Source of the DNA: Rhodobiaceae bacterium
Lineage (GTDB): Bacteria > Pseudomonadota > Alphaproteobacteria > Parvibaculales > Parvibaculaceae
Length of the DNA stretch: 9,828 bases
Assembly (NCBI GenBank): GCA_002401305.2
Contig: NVSO02000038.1
Coordinates: forward strand, 1 to 9,828
Direction: 5' to 3'
Below the pieces are notes generated by a model, which was not told the DNA's origin, did not search any database, and saw only the letters and a list, made by a program, of their open reading frames with translations. The position numbers and the translations under genes were made by a program. Below, in pieces: positions 1-7,283 of the stretch. The first letter of the stretch is position 1. Every line of letters starts with the position of its first letter.

Positions 1-1455
1 ATCGCGTCATTGCTGGGCATTCGCCATGTGGTTTTGGCAGTGAACAAGATCGATTTGGTTGAGTTTTCCCAAAAACGTTTCAATGAGATTTCAGAAGAGT
101 TTAATGAGTTTGCGGCTGACTTTGGTTTTACTACTCAGATCGCTATTCCGATGTCGGCTCGCTACGGTGACAATGTCACGAGTAAGAGTGAGAGTATGCC
201 TTGGTATGGCGGCAAAACTTTGCTGGACCATTTGGAAACTGTGGAAGTTTCTGGCACTGACTTGGACGGCCCGCTGCGGTTCCCCGTGCAATGGGTTAAC
301 CGACCAAACCTAGATTTCCGTGGATTTGCGGGCACGATTGCAGGCGGCACCGTGCGTGTTGGCGATCCGATTGTGGTGCCTACTTCTGGGCAGACCAGCA
401 CTGTTAAGCGGATCATCACGCCACAAGGCGATGCGGATGCGGCTCGTGCTGGTGAAGCTGTTACTTTGCAGCTCAATGACGAAATTGATATCTCTCGGGG
501 TGATTTGCTCTGCGGTGAAAATGACCGTCCAGACGTTGCCGACCAAATGGCAGCTCATTTGATTTGGATGTCAGAAGACGCCTTGCTGCCGGGCCGGCGC
601 TATCTCATGAAAATTGGTGGCGCGACCGTTTCTGCATCGGTTACAGATATTAAGTACCAAATTGATATCAATAGTTTTGAACATTTGGCTGCTAAGAAGC
701 TGGACTTGAATGAAATTGCTTTTTGTAATTTCTCTCTGGCTAAGCCGCTGGCCTTTGATCCTTATAAAGACAATCGCCATACGGGCAGCTTTATTCTGAT
801 CGACCGTTTGAGCAACGCGACAGTTGCTGCGGGCATGATTTCCTTCCCGCTACGCCGGGCAACCAATATTCATTGGCAAGCTTTGGAAGTGGACAAGGAC
901 GCGCGGGCAGAAGCCAAGAGCCAAAAACCTGCTGTGCTTTGGTTCACGGGGCTTTCTGGTTCAGGCAAATCTACTGTTGCGACATTGCTTGAGAAGAAGC
1001 TGCATGATTTGGGCAACCATACCTATGTGCTTGATGGCGACAATGTACGTCACGGTTTGAACCGCGATTTGGGCTTCTCTGATGAAGATCGGGTGGAAAA
1101 TATCCGCCGGGTGTCAGAAGTGTCTAAGTTGATGTGTGATGCGGGTTTGATTACCTTGGTGTCCTTCATTTCTCCTTTCCGCTCTGAGCGGCGCATGGCG
1201 CGCGATGCCATGGGTGATGGTGAATTTGTGGAAATCTTCGTTGATACGCCAATTGATGATTGCCGCAAGCGCGATCCCAAAGGCTTATATGCGAAGGCTG
1301 ACCGAGGAGAGATCCAGAACTTTACTGGTATCGACAGCCCTTACGAAGCACCAGAAGAAGCTGAGATTCATCTTCATACCGTTGGGCGCACGCCTGAAGA
1401 ATTGGTGGAAGAGATCTTTGCCTATCTGTCGAGCAATGGATTTGTTCGAGGCTAA
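1..1455 (+). CDS. cysNC: Bifunctional sulfate adenylyltransferase subunit 1 / adenylylsulfate kinase (CysN-CysC fusion), 5' end missing
   Basis: The frame is open from base 1, so the gene begins upstream; 484 residues are visible. The CysN part is an elongation-factor-like GTPase that drives ATP sulfurylase; it shows the G4 motif NKIDL at visible residues 15-19, followed by beta-barrel domains. The G1-G3 motifs lie outside the window. The CysC part (from about residue 310) phosphorylates APS to PAPS. It has the P-loop GLSGSGKST (from residue 317), then DGDNVRHGL, the FISPFRSER segment with the family's conserved serine, and [11 protein letters not shown]. These are the expected APS kinase motifs in order, so the kinase half looks intact. 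The partner cysD would normally lie just upstream. The protein is cytosolic and acts in sulfate assimilation and PAPS supply. Its place beside polysaccharide genes allows, but does not prove, a role in sulfating a surface glycan. Confidence 0.97.
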   Translation: MASLLGIRHVVLAVNKIDLVEFSQKRFNEISEEFNEFAADFGFTTQIAIPMSARYGDNVTSKSESMPWYGGKTLLDHLETVEVSGTDLDGPLRFPVQWVNRPNLDFRGFAGTIAGGTVRVGDPIVVPTSGQTSTVKRIITPQGDADAARAGEAVTLQLNDEIDISRGDLLCGENDRPDVADQMAAHLIWMSEDALLPGRRYLMKIGGATVSASVTDIKYQIDINSFEHLAAKKLDLNEIAFCNFSLAKPLAFDPYKDNRHTGSFILIDRLSNATVAAGMISFPLRRATNIHWQALEVDKDARAEAKSQKPAVLWFTGLSGSGKSTVATLLEKKLHDLGNHTYVLDGDNVRHGLNRDLGFSDEDRVENIRRVSEVSKLMCDAGLITLVSFISPFRSERRMARDAMGDGEFVEIFVDTPIDDCRKRDPKGLYAKADRGEIQNFTGIDSPYEAPEEAEIHLHTVGRTPEELVEEIFAYLSSNGFVRG

Positions 1456-1482
1456 ATTGACGCCTTAGGCTGATAAAGATTT

Positions 1483-1513
1483 GGGGAGCTGCTTTCGAGC
1501 GGCTCCTCTTTTT
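1483..1513 (+). terminator. Rho-independent terminator after cysNC
   Basis: The arms GGAGCTGCT (1485-1493) and AGCGGCTCC (1498-1506) form nine pairs, one of them a G-T wobble, around a TTCG tetraloop. Two weaker outer pairs are possible (G1483-C1508, G1484-T1507). The run TCTTTTT follows directly. It lies 27 bases past the cysNC stop and should end that transcript before the GIY-YIG gene. Confidence 0.9.
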
Positions 1514-1539
1514 GTTAAGCTCTTTGCATTGATGGTTGG

Positions 1540-1824
1540 ATGGGACGTAGTGTGGCAGAGGCTAAGAGTTGGTATCTCTATATTTTGGAATGCGCGGGCA
1601 AACGGCTTTACACAGGTATTGCTGTGGATGTTGACGCACGTTTTCATGCTCATGTATCGGGTAAGGGCGCGCGGTTTACGAAGGCGTTTAAGCCCAAGCG
1701 CATTGCTTACACCGAAACACATGCAGACCGGAGTGCGGCGAGCAGTGCCGAGCACGCGATGAAGAAATTGAGTGCAGATCAGAAGTGGGCGTTGATAGCT
1801 GCTTACAGTAAAGCCTCTAAGTGA
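1540..1824 (+). CDS. GIY-YIG nuclease-family protein (YhbQ/UPF0213-like)
   Basis: This 94-residue protein is a single GIY-YIG domain. The first strand is WYLYILE (residues 11-17), and YTG (24-26) stands for the second half of the signature. R34 is the expected catalytic arginine in the helix DVDARFHAH, the loop SGKGARFT follows, and E71 in SAEHAMKKL is the likely metal-binding glutamate. The pattern matches the small stand-alone YhbQ/UPF0213 group, whose cellular role is poorly defined (DNA repair or structure-specific nicking has been suggested). ATG 1540 keeps the whole domain, but its ribosome site is weak; an in-frame GTG at 1552 is the alternative. It follows the cysNC terminator and its stop lies 3 bases from the end of the convergent epimerase gene. 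It is probably unrelated to polysaccharide synthesis. Confidence 0.9.
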   Translation: MGRSVAEAKSWYLYILECAGKRLYTGIAVDVDARFHAHVSGKGARFTKAFKPKRIAYTETHADRSAASSAEHAMKKLSADQKWALIAAYSKASK

Positions 1825-1827
1825 GAC

Positions 1828-2883
1828 TTACGCAGGTCCATTATAGCCGCGATACCAATCCACAAAGTTTTTCACGCCCACTTCGATCTGGGTATCGGGT
1901 TTAAAGCCTGTGTCTGCGATGAGGTCGTCGACATCGGCCCATGTTGCATGCACGTCACCGGGCTGCATCGGCATCATGTTTTTTTCTGCCTTTGTGCCGA
2001 TGGCGTCTTCAAGGGTCGTGATCAGCTTCATCAATTCAACCGGCTGATTGTTGCCGATGTTGTAGAGCTTGTACGGCGCGCGGCTTGTGCTTGGGTTTGG
2101 CGCGTCGCTAGACCAGTCGGGATCGCCCGCTGGCTTTCTGTCCATCACCCGGACCACCCCTTCGATGATGTCATCGATATAGGTGAAGTCGCGTTGCATA
2201 ACCCCATTGTTGTAAACATCAATAGGACGGCCTTCTAGAATGGCCTTGGTGAATTTATAGAGTGCCATGTCGGGGCGGCCCCAGGGGCCGTAGACGGTGA
2301 AGAACCGGAGGCCCGTTGTCGGCATGCTGTAAAGATGGCTATAGGTGTGGGCCATCAGTTCATTTGCCTTTTTACTGGCTGCATAGAGGCTGACGGGATG
2401 GTTCACCGGATCATTGACCGAGAACGGCATCGTGGTGTTTGCGCCGTAGACCGAGCTTGAAGATGCATAGACGAGATGCTGGGTGCCGAAATGGCGGCAA
2501 CCTTCCAATATATTGCCAAAGCCGACGAGGTTGGCGTCGATGTAGCTCTCAGGGTTCTCAATTGAATAGCGCACACCGGCTTGGGCAGCCAGATTGACGA
2601 CAATGGGGAACTTATACTTTTCAAACAGCGCGCGCATGGCCGGGCGGTCGGCAAGGTCGCCGCGAATGAATGTGAAGGCGTCGTCGGGCTGGCCTGTTGC
2701 TTCTGGAGCCAGTCTGTCTAAGCGGCTTTCTTTGAGGCGCGGGTCGTAATAGTCGTTCACATTGTCGAGGCCCACAACCACATGCCCTTCAGCCAAAAGG
2801 CGACGGCTCAGATGAAACCCAATGAAGCCTGCAGCGCCAGTGACCAAGATGGGTTGGCCTTTGATTTGGGAAAGTAAGCTCAT
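1828..2883 (-). CDS. UDP-glucuronate 4-epimerase (extended SDR, LpsL/CapI type)
   Basis: A 351-residue extended short-chain dehydrogenase, full length for the family. The NAD-binding motif GAAGFIG is at 16-22. The segment GLDNVNDYYDPRLKESRL (38-55) is characteristic of UDP-glucuronate 4-epimerases rather than GalE. The catalytic serine lies in the SSSSVYG stretch (141-147), and YAASK supplies Tyr167 and Lys171. RFFTVYGPWGRPDMALYKF follows (193-211), also typical. The enzyme interconverts UDP-glucuronate and UDP-galacturonate in the cytosol, giving galacturonate for capsule, exopolysaccharide or lipopolysaccharide. It lies 94 bases downstream of kdsD on the same strand and may be co-transcribed with it. 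The ribosome site is weak (GAGA about 9 bases before the ATG). Product specificity is inferred from motifs; a related UDP-sugar epimerase is the main alternative. Confidence 0.9.
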   Translation of the reverse strand: MSLLSQIKGQPILVTGAAGFIGFHLSRRLLAEGHVVVGLDNVNDYYDPRLKESRLDRLAPEATGQPDDAFTFIRGDLADRPAMRALFEKYKFPIVVNLAAQAGVRYSIENPESYIDANLVGFGNILEGCRHFGTQHLVYASSSSVYGANTTMPFSVNDPVNHPVSLYAASKKANELMAHTYSHLYSMPTTGLRFFTVYGPWGRPDMALYKFTKAILEGRPIDVYNNGVMQRDFTYIDDIIEGVVRVMDRKPAGDPDWSSDAPNPSTSRAPYKLYNIGNNQPVELMKLITTLEDAIGTKAEKNMMPMQPGDVHATWADVDDLIADTGFKPDTQIEVGVKNFVDWYRGYNGPA

Positions 2884-2934
2884 AAGGGTGTCTCTTTATT
2901 TGTGCGGTGCAGGCTTGAATTGAGTTGGTTGTGC

Positions 2935-2958
2935 GTGACGCTCATGTCAGTCACATGA
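2935..2958. promoter_or_regulatory. Overlapping inverted repeats between kdsD and the epimerase gene
   Basis: TCATGT (2942-2947) and ACATGA (2953-2958) are perfect 6-base arms around 5 bases. GTGAC (2935-2939) and GTCAC (2950-2954) form a second dyad that overlaps it. They could be an operator, or an intercistronic RNA hairpin with two alternative folds. A run of seven G (2968-2974) lies between the dyads and the kdsD stop. Confidence 0.35.
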
Positions 2959-2977
2959 CGGCCTAATGGGGGGGTAT

Positions 2978-3982
2978 TTAAGCAATACCGGCCCGCAATA
3001 GATCATGCATGTGGATGAAGCCAACCGGCTGGCTATCGGCAACAACAAAGAAGCTGGTGATGCCCGTTGAATTGAGAAGCTGTAGGGCTTCTGCGGCCAG
3101 CAATGTTGGCGGAATGGTTTTTGGATCTTTCGTCATTACTTCGCCTGCTGTCTTAGACAAGAAGTCCGCGCTCATGTGGCGGCGTAAGTCGCCATCGGTG
3201 ATGACACCCAGTAGATTATTTTCGTCATCCACAATGCCCAGTGCGCCAAGGCTCTTCTCTGTCATGCGTGGCAGAGCTTCAGACATCAGCATGTCGGCGG
3301 GGGCAAGGGGGAGCTCATTGCCTTTGTGCATCAGCTCGCCCACATGGGCCAACATCGCGCCAAGTTTTCCGCCCGGATGGAAAACTTTGTAATCTTCAGC
3401 GCTAAAGCCTCGTTTTTCCAAAAGAGCGATGGCTATTGCATCACCCAGAGCCATTTGCATGGTGGTGGAGGTTGTTGGGGCAAGGCCGTTAGGGCAGGCT
3501 TCTTTTGCTTGGGGTAGTTCCAACAAAATATCGGCTGCTTGGCCCAAAGCGCTGTCAGCCTTTGACGTCATTGAGATCAAAGGAATGCCAAAGCGTTTTG
3601 TATAAAGGATGATGTCGGTGAGTTCCGATGCGCCACCAGACCATGAGAGGGCGAGCACGGCATCATCTGGCGTGATCATGCCCATGTCGCCGTGGCTTGC
3701 CTCACCGGGGTGCACAAATTGGGTGGGTGTGCCCAAAGAGGCCATTGTGGCGGCTATTTTGTGGCCGACATGACCGCTTTTGCCCATGCCCGTAATGATG
3801 ACCCGGCCTTTGATGCCCGCCAGCGTTTCAATGCACGCGCTGAAGGGGCCCTCTAAGGAGGCTTCCAAAGCTTGCAGGCCTGCAATTTCCAATTCCAAGG
3901 TGCGGCGCGCGCTTATAATATGGGCGCTGCCTGCAGTGGCGCTTGGTGAGGCAATAATCGGTTTGGACGGCGTATCGGACAT
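2978..3982 (-). CDS. kdsD: KpsF/GutQ-family D-arabinose-5-phosphate isomerase
   Basis: This 334-residue protein has the full KdsD/KpsF layout: an N-terminal SIS domain (about 40-205) and two CBS domains (about 216-330, with TDGDLRR near 261-267 and HMHDLLRAG close to the end). It converts ribulose-5-phosphate to arabinose-5-phosphate, the first committed step to Kdo. By alignment with remembered E. coli KdsD, Lys68 in GMGKSG, Glu120 in ASEL, Glu161 in KEACP and His202 in FHPGG match active-site K59, E111, E152 and H193 at identical spacing, so it should be active. The loop reads SWSGGASEL where SxSGE is common, a small departure. No strong ribosome site precedes the ATG. It diverges from the AGE epimerase gene. 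The polysaccharide setting favours a capsule-dedicated copy (kpsF-like), but it could be the only housekeeping copy. Confidence 0.95.
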   Translation of the reverse strand: MSDTPSKPIIASPSATAGSAHIISARRTLELEIAGLQALEASLEGPFSACIETLAGIKGRVIITGMGKSGHVGHKIAATMASLGTPTQFVHPGEASHGDMGMITPDDAVLALSWSGGASELTDIILYTKRFGIPLISMTSKADSALGQAADILLELPQAKEACPNGLAPTTSTTMQMALGDAIAIALLEKRGFSAEDYKVFHPGGKLGAMLAHVGELMHKGNELPLAPADMLMSEALPRMTEKSLGALGIVDDENNLLGVITDGDLRRHMSADFLSKTAGEVMTKDPKTIPPTLLAAEALQLLNSTGITSFFVVADSQPVGFIHMHDLLRAGIA

Positions 3983-4035
3983 GTTTTGGGTCTTTATTTT
4001 AGGGGTAAGAGGTCGCGGTCTAGGTGAAATACGTA

Positions 4036-4060
4036 TGGAAAACTTATACCATATTTTCCA
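4036..4060. promoter_or_regulatory. Dyad in the divergent kdsD / AGE-epimerase promoter region
   Basis: TGGAAAA (4036-4042) and TTTTCCA (4054-4060) are perfect 7-base arms around 11 bases. The overlapping pair TATGG (4034-4038) and CCATA (4049-4053) adds a second symmetry. The spacer is AT-rich and contains TATA on the + strand. The site sits 53 bases upstream of the kdsD start and about 105 upstream of the AGE start, a good place for a regulator acting on both. Poor T-richness after the right arm and the divergent setting argue against a terminator. No regulator family was recognised. Confidence 0.45.
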
Positions 4061-4164
4061 AGATAGGTTTGGCCATTATGCCGTCAAATCCGCAAATTTG
4101 TGTCCTGTCCCCTGATCCTCATGTTAGACCTATTAGGACAAGCTGATGCAGTAGGAAAGTTCAC

Positions 4165-5370
4165 ATGGACGCTTTAGATCAGACCAGCTGGCGAGGAGAC
4201 ACCTTACGCCCTTGGTTGGCGGAAAGTTTTCTACCCTTTTGGGCAGAGCATAGTTTTGACGACCCTAATGGGGGGTTCCATGACCGCCTAAGCCTCGACT
4301 TTGAGGTGATGCCGGTTGGCTATAAGCGTTTGCGGGTACAGGCTCGTCAGATATTTGTTTTTTCCAAGGCCTATCAATTGGGGCTTTTTCCTCAAGGGCG
4401 TGCACTTGCACAACAGGGCGTTGCTTTTTGCCTTGAGCATGGGTGGGCTGAGGACGCAGGCGGTTGGATTTTTAAGGTGTCGCCGGACGGGCGCCGTGTA
4501 GTTGACGGCACGCGGGACCTTTATTGTCAGGCCTTCATGATTTTTGCGTTGTCATCTTATTATGAGGCGACGGCGGATGAGGCCGTGCTCGAGTGGATCG
4601 ACCGCACAGTTAATTTCGTTGAGGAATATATGCGCGACTATGTGCACGGGGGCTATCAAAATGTGTTTCCTGGGGCGGCACAGGGGTCCCAAAGTTTTCC
4701 TCGATTGCAAAACCCTCATATGCATTTGACAGAAGCGATGTTGGTGGCGGCACGCGCGACGGGGCGGCCTGATTATCTAACCCGGGCGGGGGAGCTGGTT
4801 GAGTTGTTCTTCGCTAAATTCCTGCAAACCGAACAGGGCTTGTGCGGGGTTGTGGAATATTTTGACGAGACGCTTAAGCCGCTCGCAAGCGCTGAGGGCG
4901 CGCGCAGTGAGCCGGGGCATTTATTTGAGTGGGTGTGGATTGTTCAGCTTTACCGTAAATTGACGGGCGAGGAGGGGCTCTCCTCTAAGCTTCGAGATGT
5001 GCTCAATGAAGGCTTAGTGCGCGGCATCGACGATCGACCGGGTTATGTGGCGGCCTGTTTTGATGAGGTGGCGTTGTCGGGTGAGGTATTGAAGCGTGAG
5101 AAACGGCTGTGGCCTCAGACCGAAACACTGAAGGCATTGTGTGCTGGGTTTGAAGCAACGCAGGGTGCTGAGAAAGCTGAATATGGCGCGCGCGCTCAGC
5201 GTCAGTTGAGCATGATGATGAAGGTTTACCGAGTAGGGTTAACCACTCCAGCTTTTCATGAGCACCTTGATGAGCACGGTAAGGTCCTTACGGACTATTA
5301 TCCCATTAGTTCGCTGTACCATTTGTTTCTGAGTTTCTCGGAATATTTGCGGGTGTTTCCCGAAGAATAG
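4165..5370 (+). CDS. AGE-family epimerase/isomerase (N-acylglucosamine 2-epimerase / mannose isomerase type)
   Basis: A 401-residue all-alpha barrel enzyme of the N-acyl-D-glucosamine 2-epimerase superfamily, normal in length. Family landmarks in order are NGGFHD near residue 36, RLRVQARQIFVFSKAY (about 55-70), NPHMHLTEA (183-191), EPGHLFEW (249-256), WPQTETLKAL, FHEHLDEHGK (364-373) and SLYHLF (383-388). His252 and His386 have about the spacing of the two catalytic histidines of characterised members. Such enzymes isomerise free or phosphorylated hexoses (mannose/fructose/glucose) or epimerise N-acylglucosamine to N-acylmannosamine; the substrate cannot be read from the sequence. A clear AGGA (4153-4156) lies 8 bases before the ATG. 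The gene is often annotated as mannose-6-phosphate isomerase, but it is unrelated to the zinc-dependent ManA fold. In this locus it probably feeds a nucleotide-sugar pathway. Confidence 0.92.
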   Translation: MDALDQTSWRGDTLRPWLAESFLPFWAEHSFDDPNGGFHDRLSLDFEVMPVGYKRLRVQARQIFVFSKAYQLGLFPQGRALAQQGVAFCLEHGWAEDAGGWIFKVSPDGRRVVDGTRDLYCQAFMIFALSSYYEATADEAVLEWIDRTVNFVEEYMRDYVHGGYQNVFPGAAQGSQSFPRLQNPHMHLTEAMLVAARATGRPDYLTRAGELVELFFAKFLQTEQGLCGVVEYFDETLKPLASAEGARSEPGHLFEWVWIVQLYRKLTGEEGLSSKLRDVLNEGLVRGIDDRPGYVAACFDEVALSGEVLKREKRLWPQTETLKALCAGFEATQGAEKAEYGARAQRQLSMMMKVYRVGLTTPAFHEHLDEHGKVLTDYYPISSLYHLFLSFSEYLRVFPEE

Positions 5371-5376
5371 GGGGCA

Positions 5377-5417
5377 ATGGGCAGATTGTTAACGTCCCCT
5401 TAAGCCCATGGGTTTTT
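5377..5417 (+). terminator. Possible weak terminator after the AGE epimerase gene
   Basis: ATGGGC (5377-5382) and GCCCAT (5404-5409) are inverted with a 21-base loop, followed by GGG and then TTTTT (5413-5417). The long loop and the gap before the T-run make it a weak candidate. Nothing better is visible in the 190 bases before the phosphatase. Confidence 0.3.
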
Positions 5418-5502
5418 GTATGGTGTGTAAACTAATGGCGAGTGATGGCTTTTCGCGGTAGCTTGATGCCGACGGCGTTCGACTTGCTAGGCCTGACGCT
5501 TG

Positions 5503-5536
5503 TTTGTGACCAGCCTTTATTTGTGACCTGCCTTTG
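5503..5536 (+). repeat. 17-base tandem duplication upstream of the phosphatase
   Basis: Two adjacent 17-base units (5503-5519 and 5520-5536) share TTTGTGACC and GCCTTT and differ at two positions. They end 24 bases before the ATG at 5561. The arrangement looks like a local tandem duplication and could also be a paired binding site. Confidence 0.6.
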
Positions 5537-5560
5537 GGCGATCGGAATTTCCTCACTACT

Positions 5561-6369
5561 ATGTCTAAAATGGAACGACTTTCCCGCTTGATAACTCGGT
5601 TTGTGCCTGGATTAGGTTCTGGTCATAGCTCGGCAAATGCTGCGTGCATGCCTGATGGGCAGCGCGTTTATGCCATCGGTGATATTCATGGGCGTCTGGA
5701 TCTACTTGAACAATTGTTGGAGATGATCGTTGCTGATGCCCGTGACTATGATGGCAAGAAGCTTCTTATCTTCTTGGGAGACTATATTGACCGGGGGCTT
5801 AAATCTCGTGGTGTTCTAGACCTTTTGGCTGGGGAAATGCCGGAGGGCTTTGAGGCCATCTTTTTGAAGGGCAATCACGAGCAGGCGATGCTGCAGTTTC
5901 TTCAAGACGCAGAGTTTGGCCGCACGTGGAAATATTATGGAGGGCTCGAAACTCTCTATTCTTACGGCATTCAAGACGTGGCACTCAGTGACGACCCTGA
6001 AGCGTTTGAGACCGCGCGGTCAGCGTAGAGGTTGCGTTGCCTAGCAGTCATTTGAATTTCCTGACCAACCGGTTGATCCCGTATTTCGATATGGGCGGGT
6101 ATTATTTTGTCCATGCGGGCGTGCGGCCCGGTTTGCCTCTAAACCGGCAGGTTGAGGCGGACTTGTATTGGATACGGGATGATTTTTTGCAGTCCACATT
6201 TGACCATGGTCGGATCATCGTTCATGGGCATACGCCCATTGAGGAGCCTGAAATTCGGAAAAACCGAATTGGGATTGATACCGGTGCTTATATCACCGGG
6301 CATTTGACAGCCTTGGTTTTGGAAGAGAGGACGCAGCGCTTTTTGTCTACTTCTTTACATCCTGAATGA
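5561..6369 (+). pseudogene. Calcineurin-like serine/threonine protein phosphatase, split by a -1 frameshift
   Basis: Two reading frames together make one PPP-family metallophosphatase. The first (5561-6028, 155 residues) carries GDIHG (Asp41, His43), GDYIDRG (Asp74) and GNHE (Asn105, His106). The second (usable to 6369) carries HAGVRPG, HGHTP and the IDTGA segment. Metal ligands are therefore divided between the frames and neither part alone can be active. The break is best placed at about 6025: GCG followed by TAG would read GCG GTA GAG if one G were restored, giving ARSA-VEVALPSSHLNFL and a normal-looking protein of about 269 residues. ATG 5561 is chosen (GGAA 13 bases before); a TTG at 5534 would extend it and ATG 5570 would shorten it. 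No slippery heptamer is visible. It could be a true recent pseudogene or a sequencing error. Relatives dephosphorylate phosphoproteins or phospho-compounds; one beside export genes might act in regulation. Confidence 0.85.
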
Positions 6370-6484
6370 TAAAGTTCAGTGCTGGCCGTTGTTGGCCTAA
6401 AAAATGCCTCAAGTTGTTTGTAAAACCCTCCTGAAGCCGCTAAGCATGTGGCATTCACAAAGTTTGTTTGGATAGGATCTCGTA

Positions 6485-7078
6485 ATGTTTGGTATTTCAA
6501 AGCCCTCCGGTGCCGTGCTGTTGAAGCGCATGATTGCTGTGGCGGGCTTGCTGCTCCTTACGGCGTGTGCCGGGAATGCCATTCCGTCCTTAAAAGGTCC
6601 GGCGGCGGGCAGCACTGAAATTGCTGAATATCGGTTGGGTTCTGGCGATAAATTGCGGGTTATCGTTTTTGGTGAAGAAGCATTGTCTGGGGAATTTGAT
6701 GTAGATGGTACAGGCACTGTGTCCCTCCCTCTGATTGGATTGATCCAAGCAAAAGACCTCACCTTGCGCGAGTTCGAGGCGGAAGTTGGCGTTAAATTGC
6801 GCGATGGATATCTTAAAGATCCTCGCGTAAGTGCTGAAGTGTTAAACTATCGTCCCTTCTATATTTTTGGTGAAGTGGAAGAGCCAGGCGAATATCCGTA
6901 TACAAATGGCATGACTGTTTTGAATGCGATTGCTGTTGGGGGCGGGTATACTTTCCGGGCAGACAAGTTGCGGATTTACATTTCACGCGACCGAGCAAAC
7001 GAAGTTGAGTATTTGCTCAATACAAGCGTACGTGTCCAACCAGGCGATATTGTACGGATTGCGGAACGCTTCTTTTAA
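6485..7078 (+). CDS. Polysaccharide export lipoprotein, short Wza/GumB-like type
   Basis: A 197-residue outer-membrane export (OPX) protein. The N-terminus is a lipoprotein signal: charged start, hydrophobic AVAGLLLLTAC and a lipobox ending at Cys28. The Poly_export domain follows (about 48-122: YRLGSGDKLRVIVFGEE at 49-65, then SLPLIG and KDPRVSAEV), and then one SLBB domain (about 125-190: FGEVEEPGEYPY, the GMTVLNAIAVGGGYT segment and VQPGDIV). At this length it has a single SLBB and no Wza-like C-terminal membrane helix, so it resembles GumB or other short OPX proteins that need a separate outer-membrane barrel; the barrel gene at 8833 is a natural partner (inference). AGGAT (6474-6478) precedes the ATG at a good distance. 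It should act in the periplasm and outer membrane, passing polysaccharide outward. Confidence 0.95.
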   Translation: MFGISKPSGAVLLKRMIAVAGLLLLTACAGNAIPSLKGPAAGSTEIAEYRLGSGDKLRVIVFGEEALSGEFDVDGTGTVSLPLIGLIQAKDLTLREFEAEVGVKLRDGYLKDPRVSAEVLNYRPFYIFGEVEEPGEYPYTNGMTVLNAIAVGGGYTFRADKLRIYISRDRANEVEYLLNTSVRVQPGDIVRIAERFF

Positions 7079-7117
7079 ACAACCACTTACTCGTAAACTT
7101 ATGGTTTCAATTTGGGT

Positions 7118-7147
7118 TTGACATTCTGCGATGTCTTAGGCTCTACT
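7118..7147 (+). promoter_or_regulatory. Candidate sigma-70 promoter before the first unknown secreted-protein gene
   Basis: A perfect TTGACA (7118-7123) is followed 18 bases later by TCTACT (7142-7147), which matches TATAAT at four of six positions. It would give a 5' leader of about 130 bases to the gene at 7284. The match rests mainly on the -35 box. Confidence 0.4.
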
Positions 7148-7169
7148 CACACGTGTTTAGGGCTAGAAT

Positions 7170-7183
7170 TGTTCGTATGAACA
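7170..7183. promoter_or_regulatory. Palindrome TGTTC-N4-GAACA, possible operator
   Basis: TGTTCGTATGAACA is a perfect 5-base dyad around GTAT, lying about 23 bases past the candidate -10 box and 100 bases before the ATG at 7284. It could be an operator just downstream of transcription start. The half-sites are inward-facing GTTC/GAAC, the reverse of the Bacillus-type LexA box, so a LexA call is not made. Confidence 0.35.
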
Positions 7184-7283
7184 TCTGAGAACTGGTTTCT
7201 TGGCGGGAACTATGGGGTTTAGACGGTTAGGCTTGTTTCGCGTGCTGGCGCTTGAAACAGGACCTGCTGGTTGAGGGCTTCCC

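Noticed and set aside
162..476. Open frame on the - strand inside cysNC (104 codons)
   Set aside because: It lies wholly inside a well-supported cysNC frame, has no ribosome site and no recognisable domain.
3009..3392. 127-codon + strand frame antisense to kdsD
   Set aside because: A mirror of the conserved CBS-domain coding region; composition is low-information and no start signal is seen.
4101..4140. TGTCCT / AGGACA inverted repeat before the AGE gene
   Set aside because: The arms are only 6 bases with a 28-base loop; likely chance.
6388..6412. GGCC-N6-GGCC dyad followed by TAAAAAA as a terminator for the phosphatase
   Set aside because: Only 4 pairs and an A-run instead of a T-run on the coding strand.
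7170..7183. LexA (SOS) box
   Set aside because: The half-sites GTTC/GAAC are in the wrong order for the Gram-positive box, and the alphaproteobacterial GTTC-N7-GTTC direct repeat is absent.
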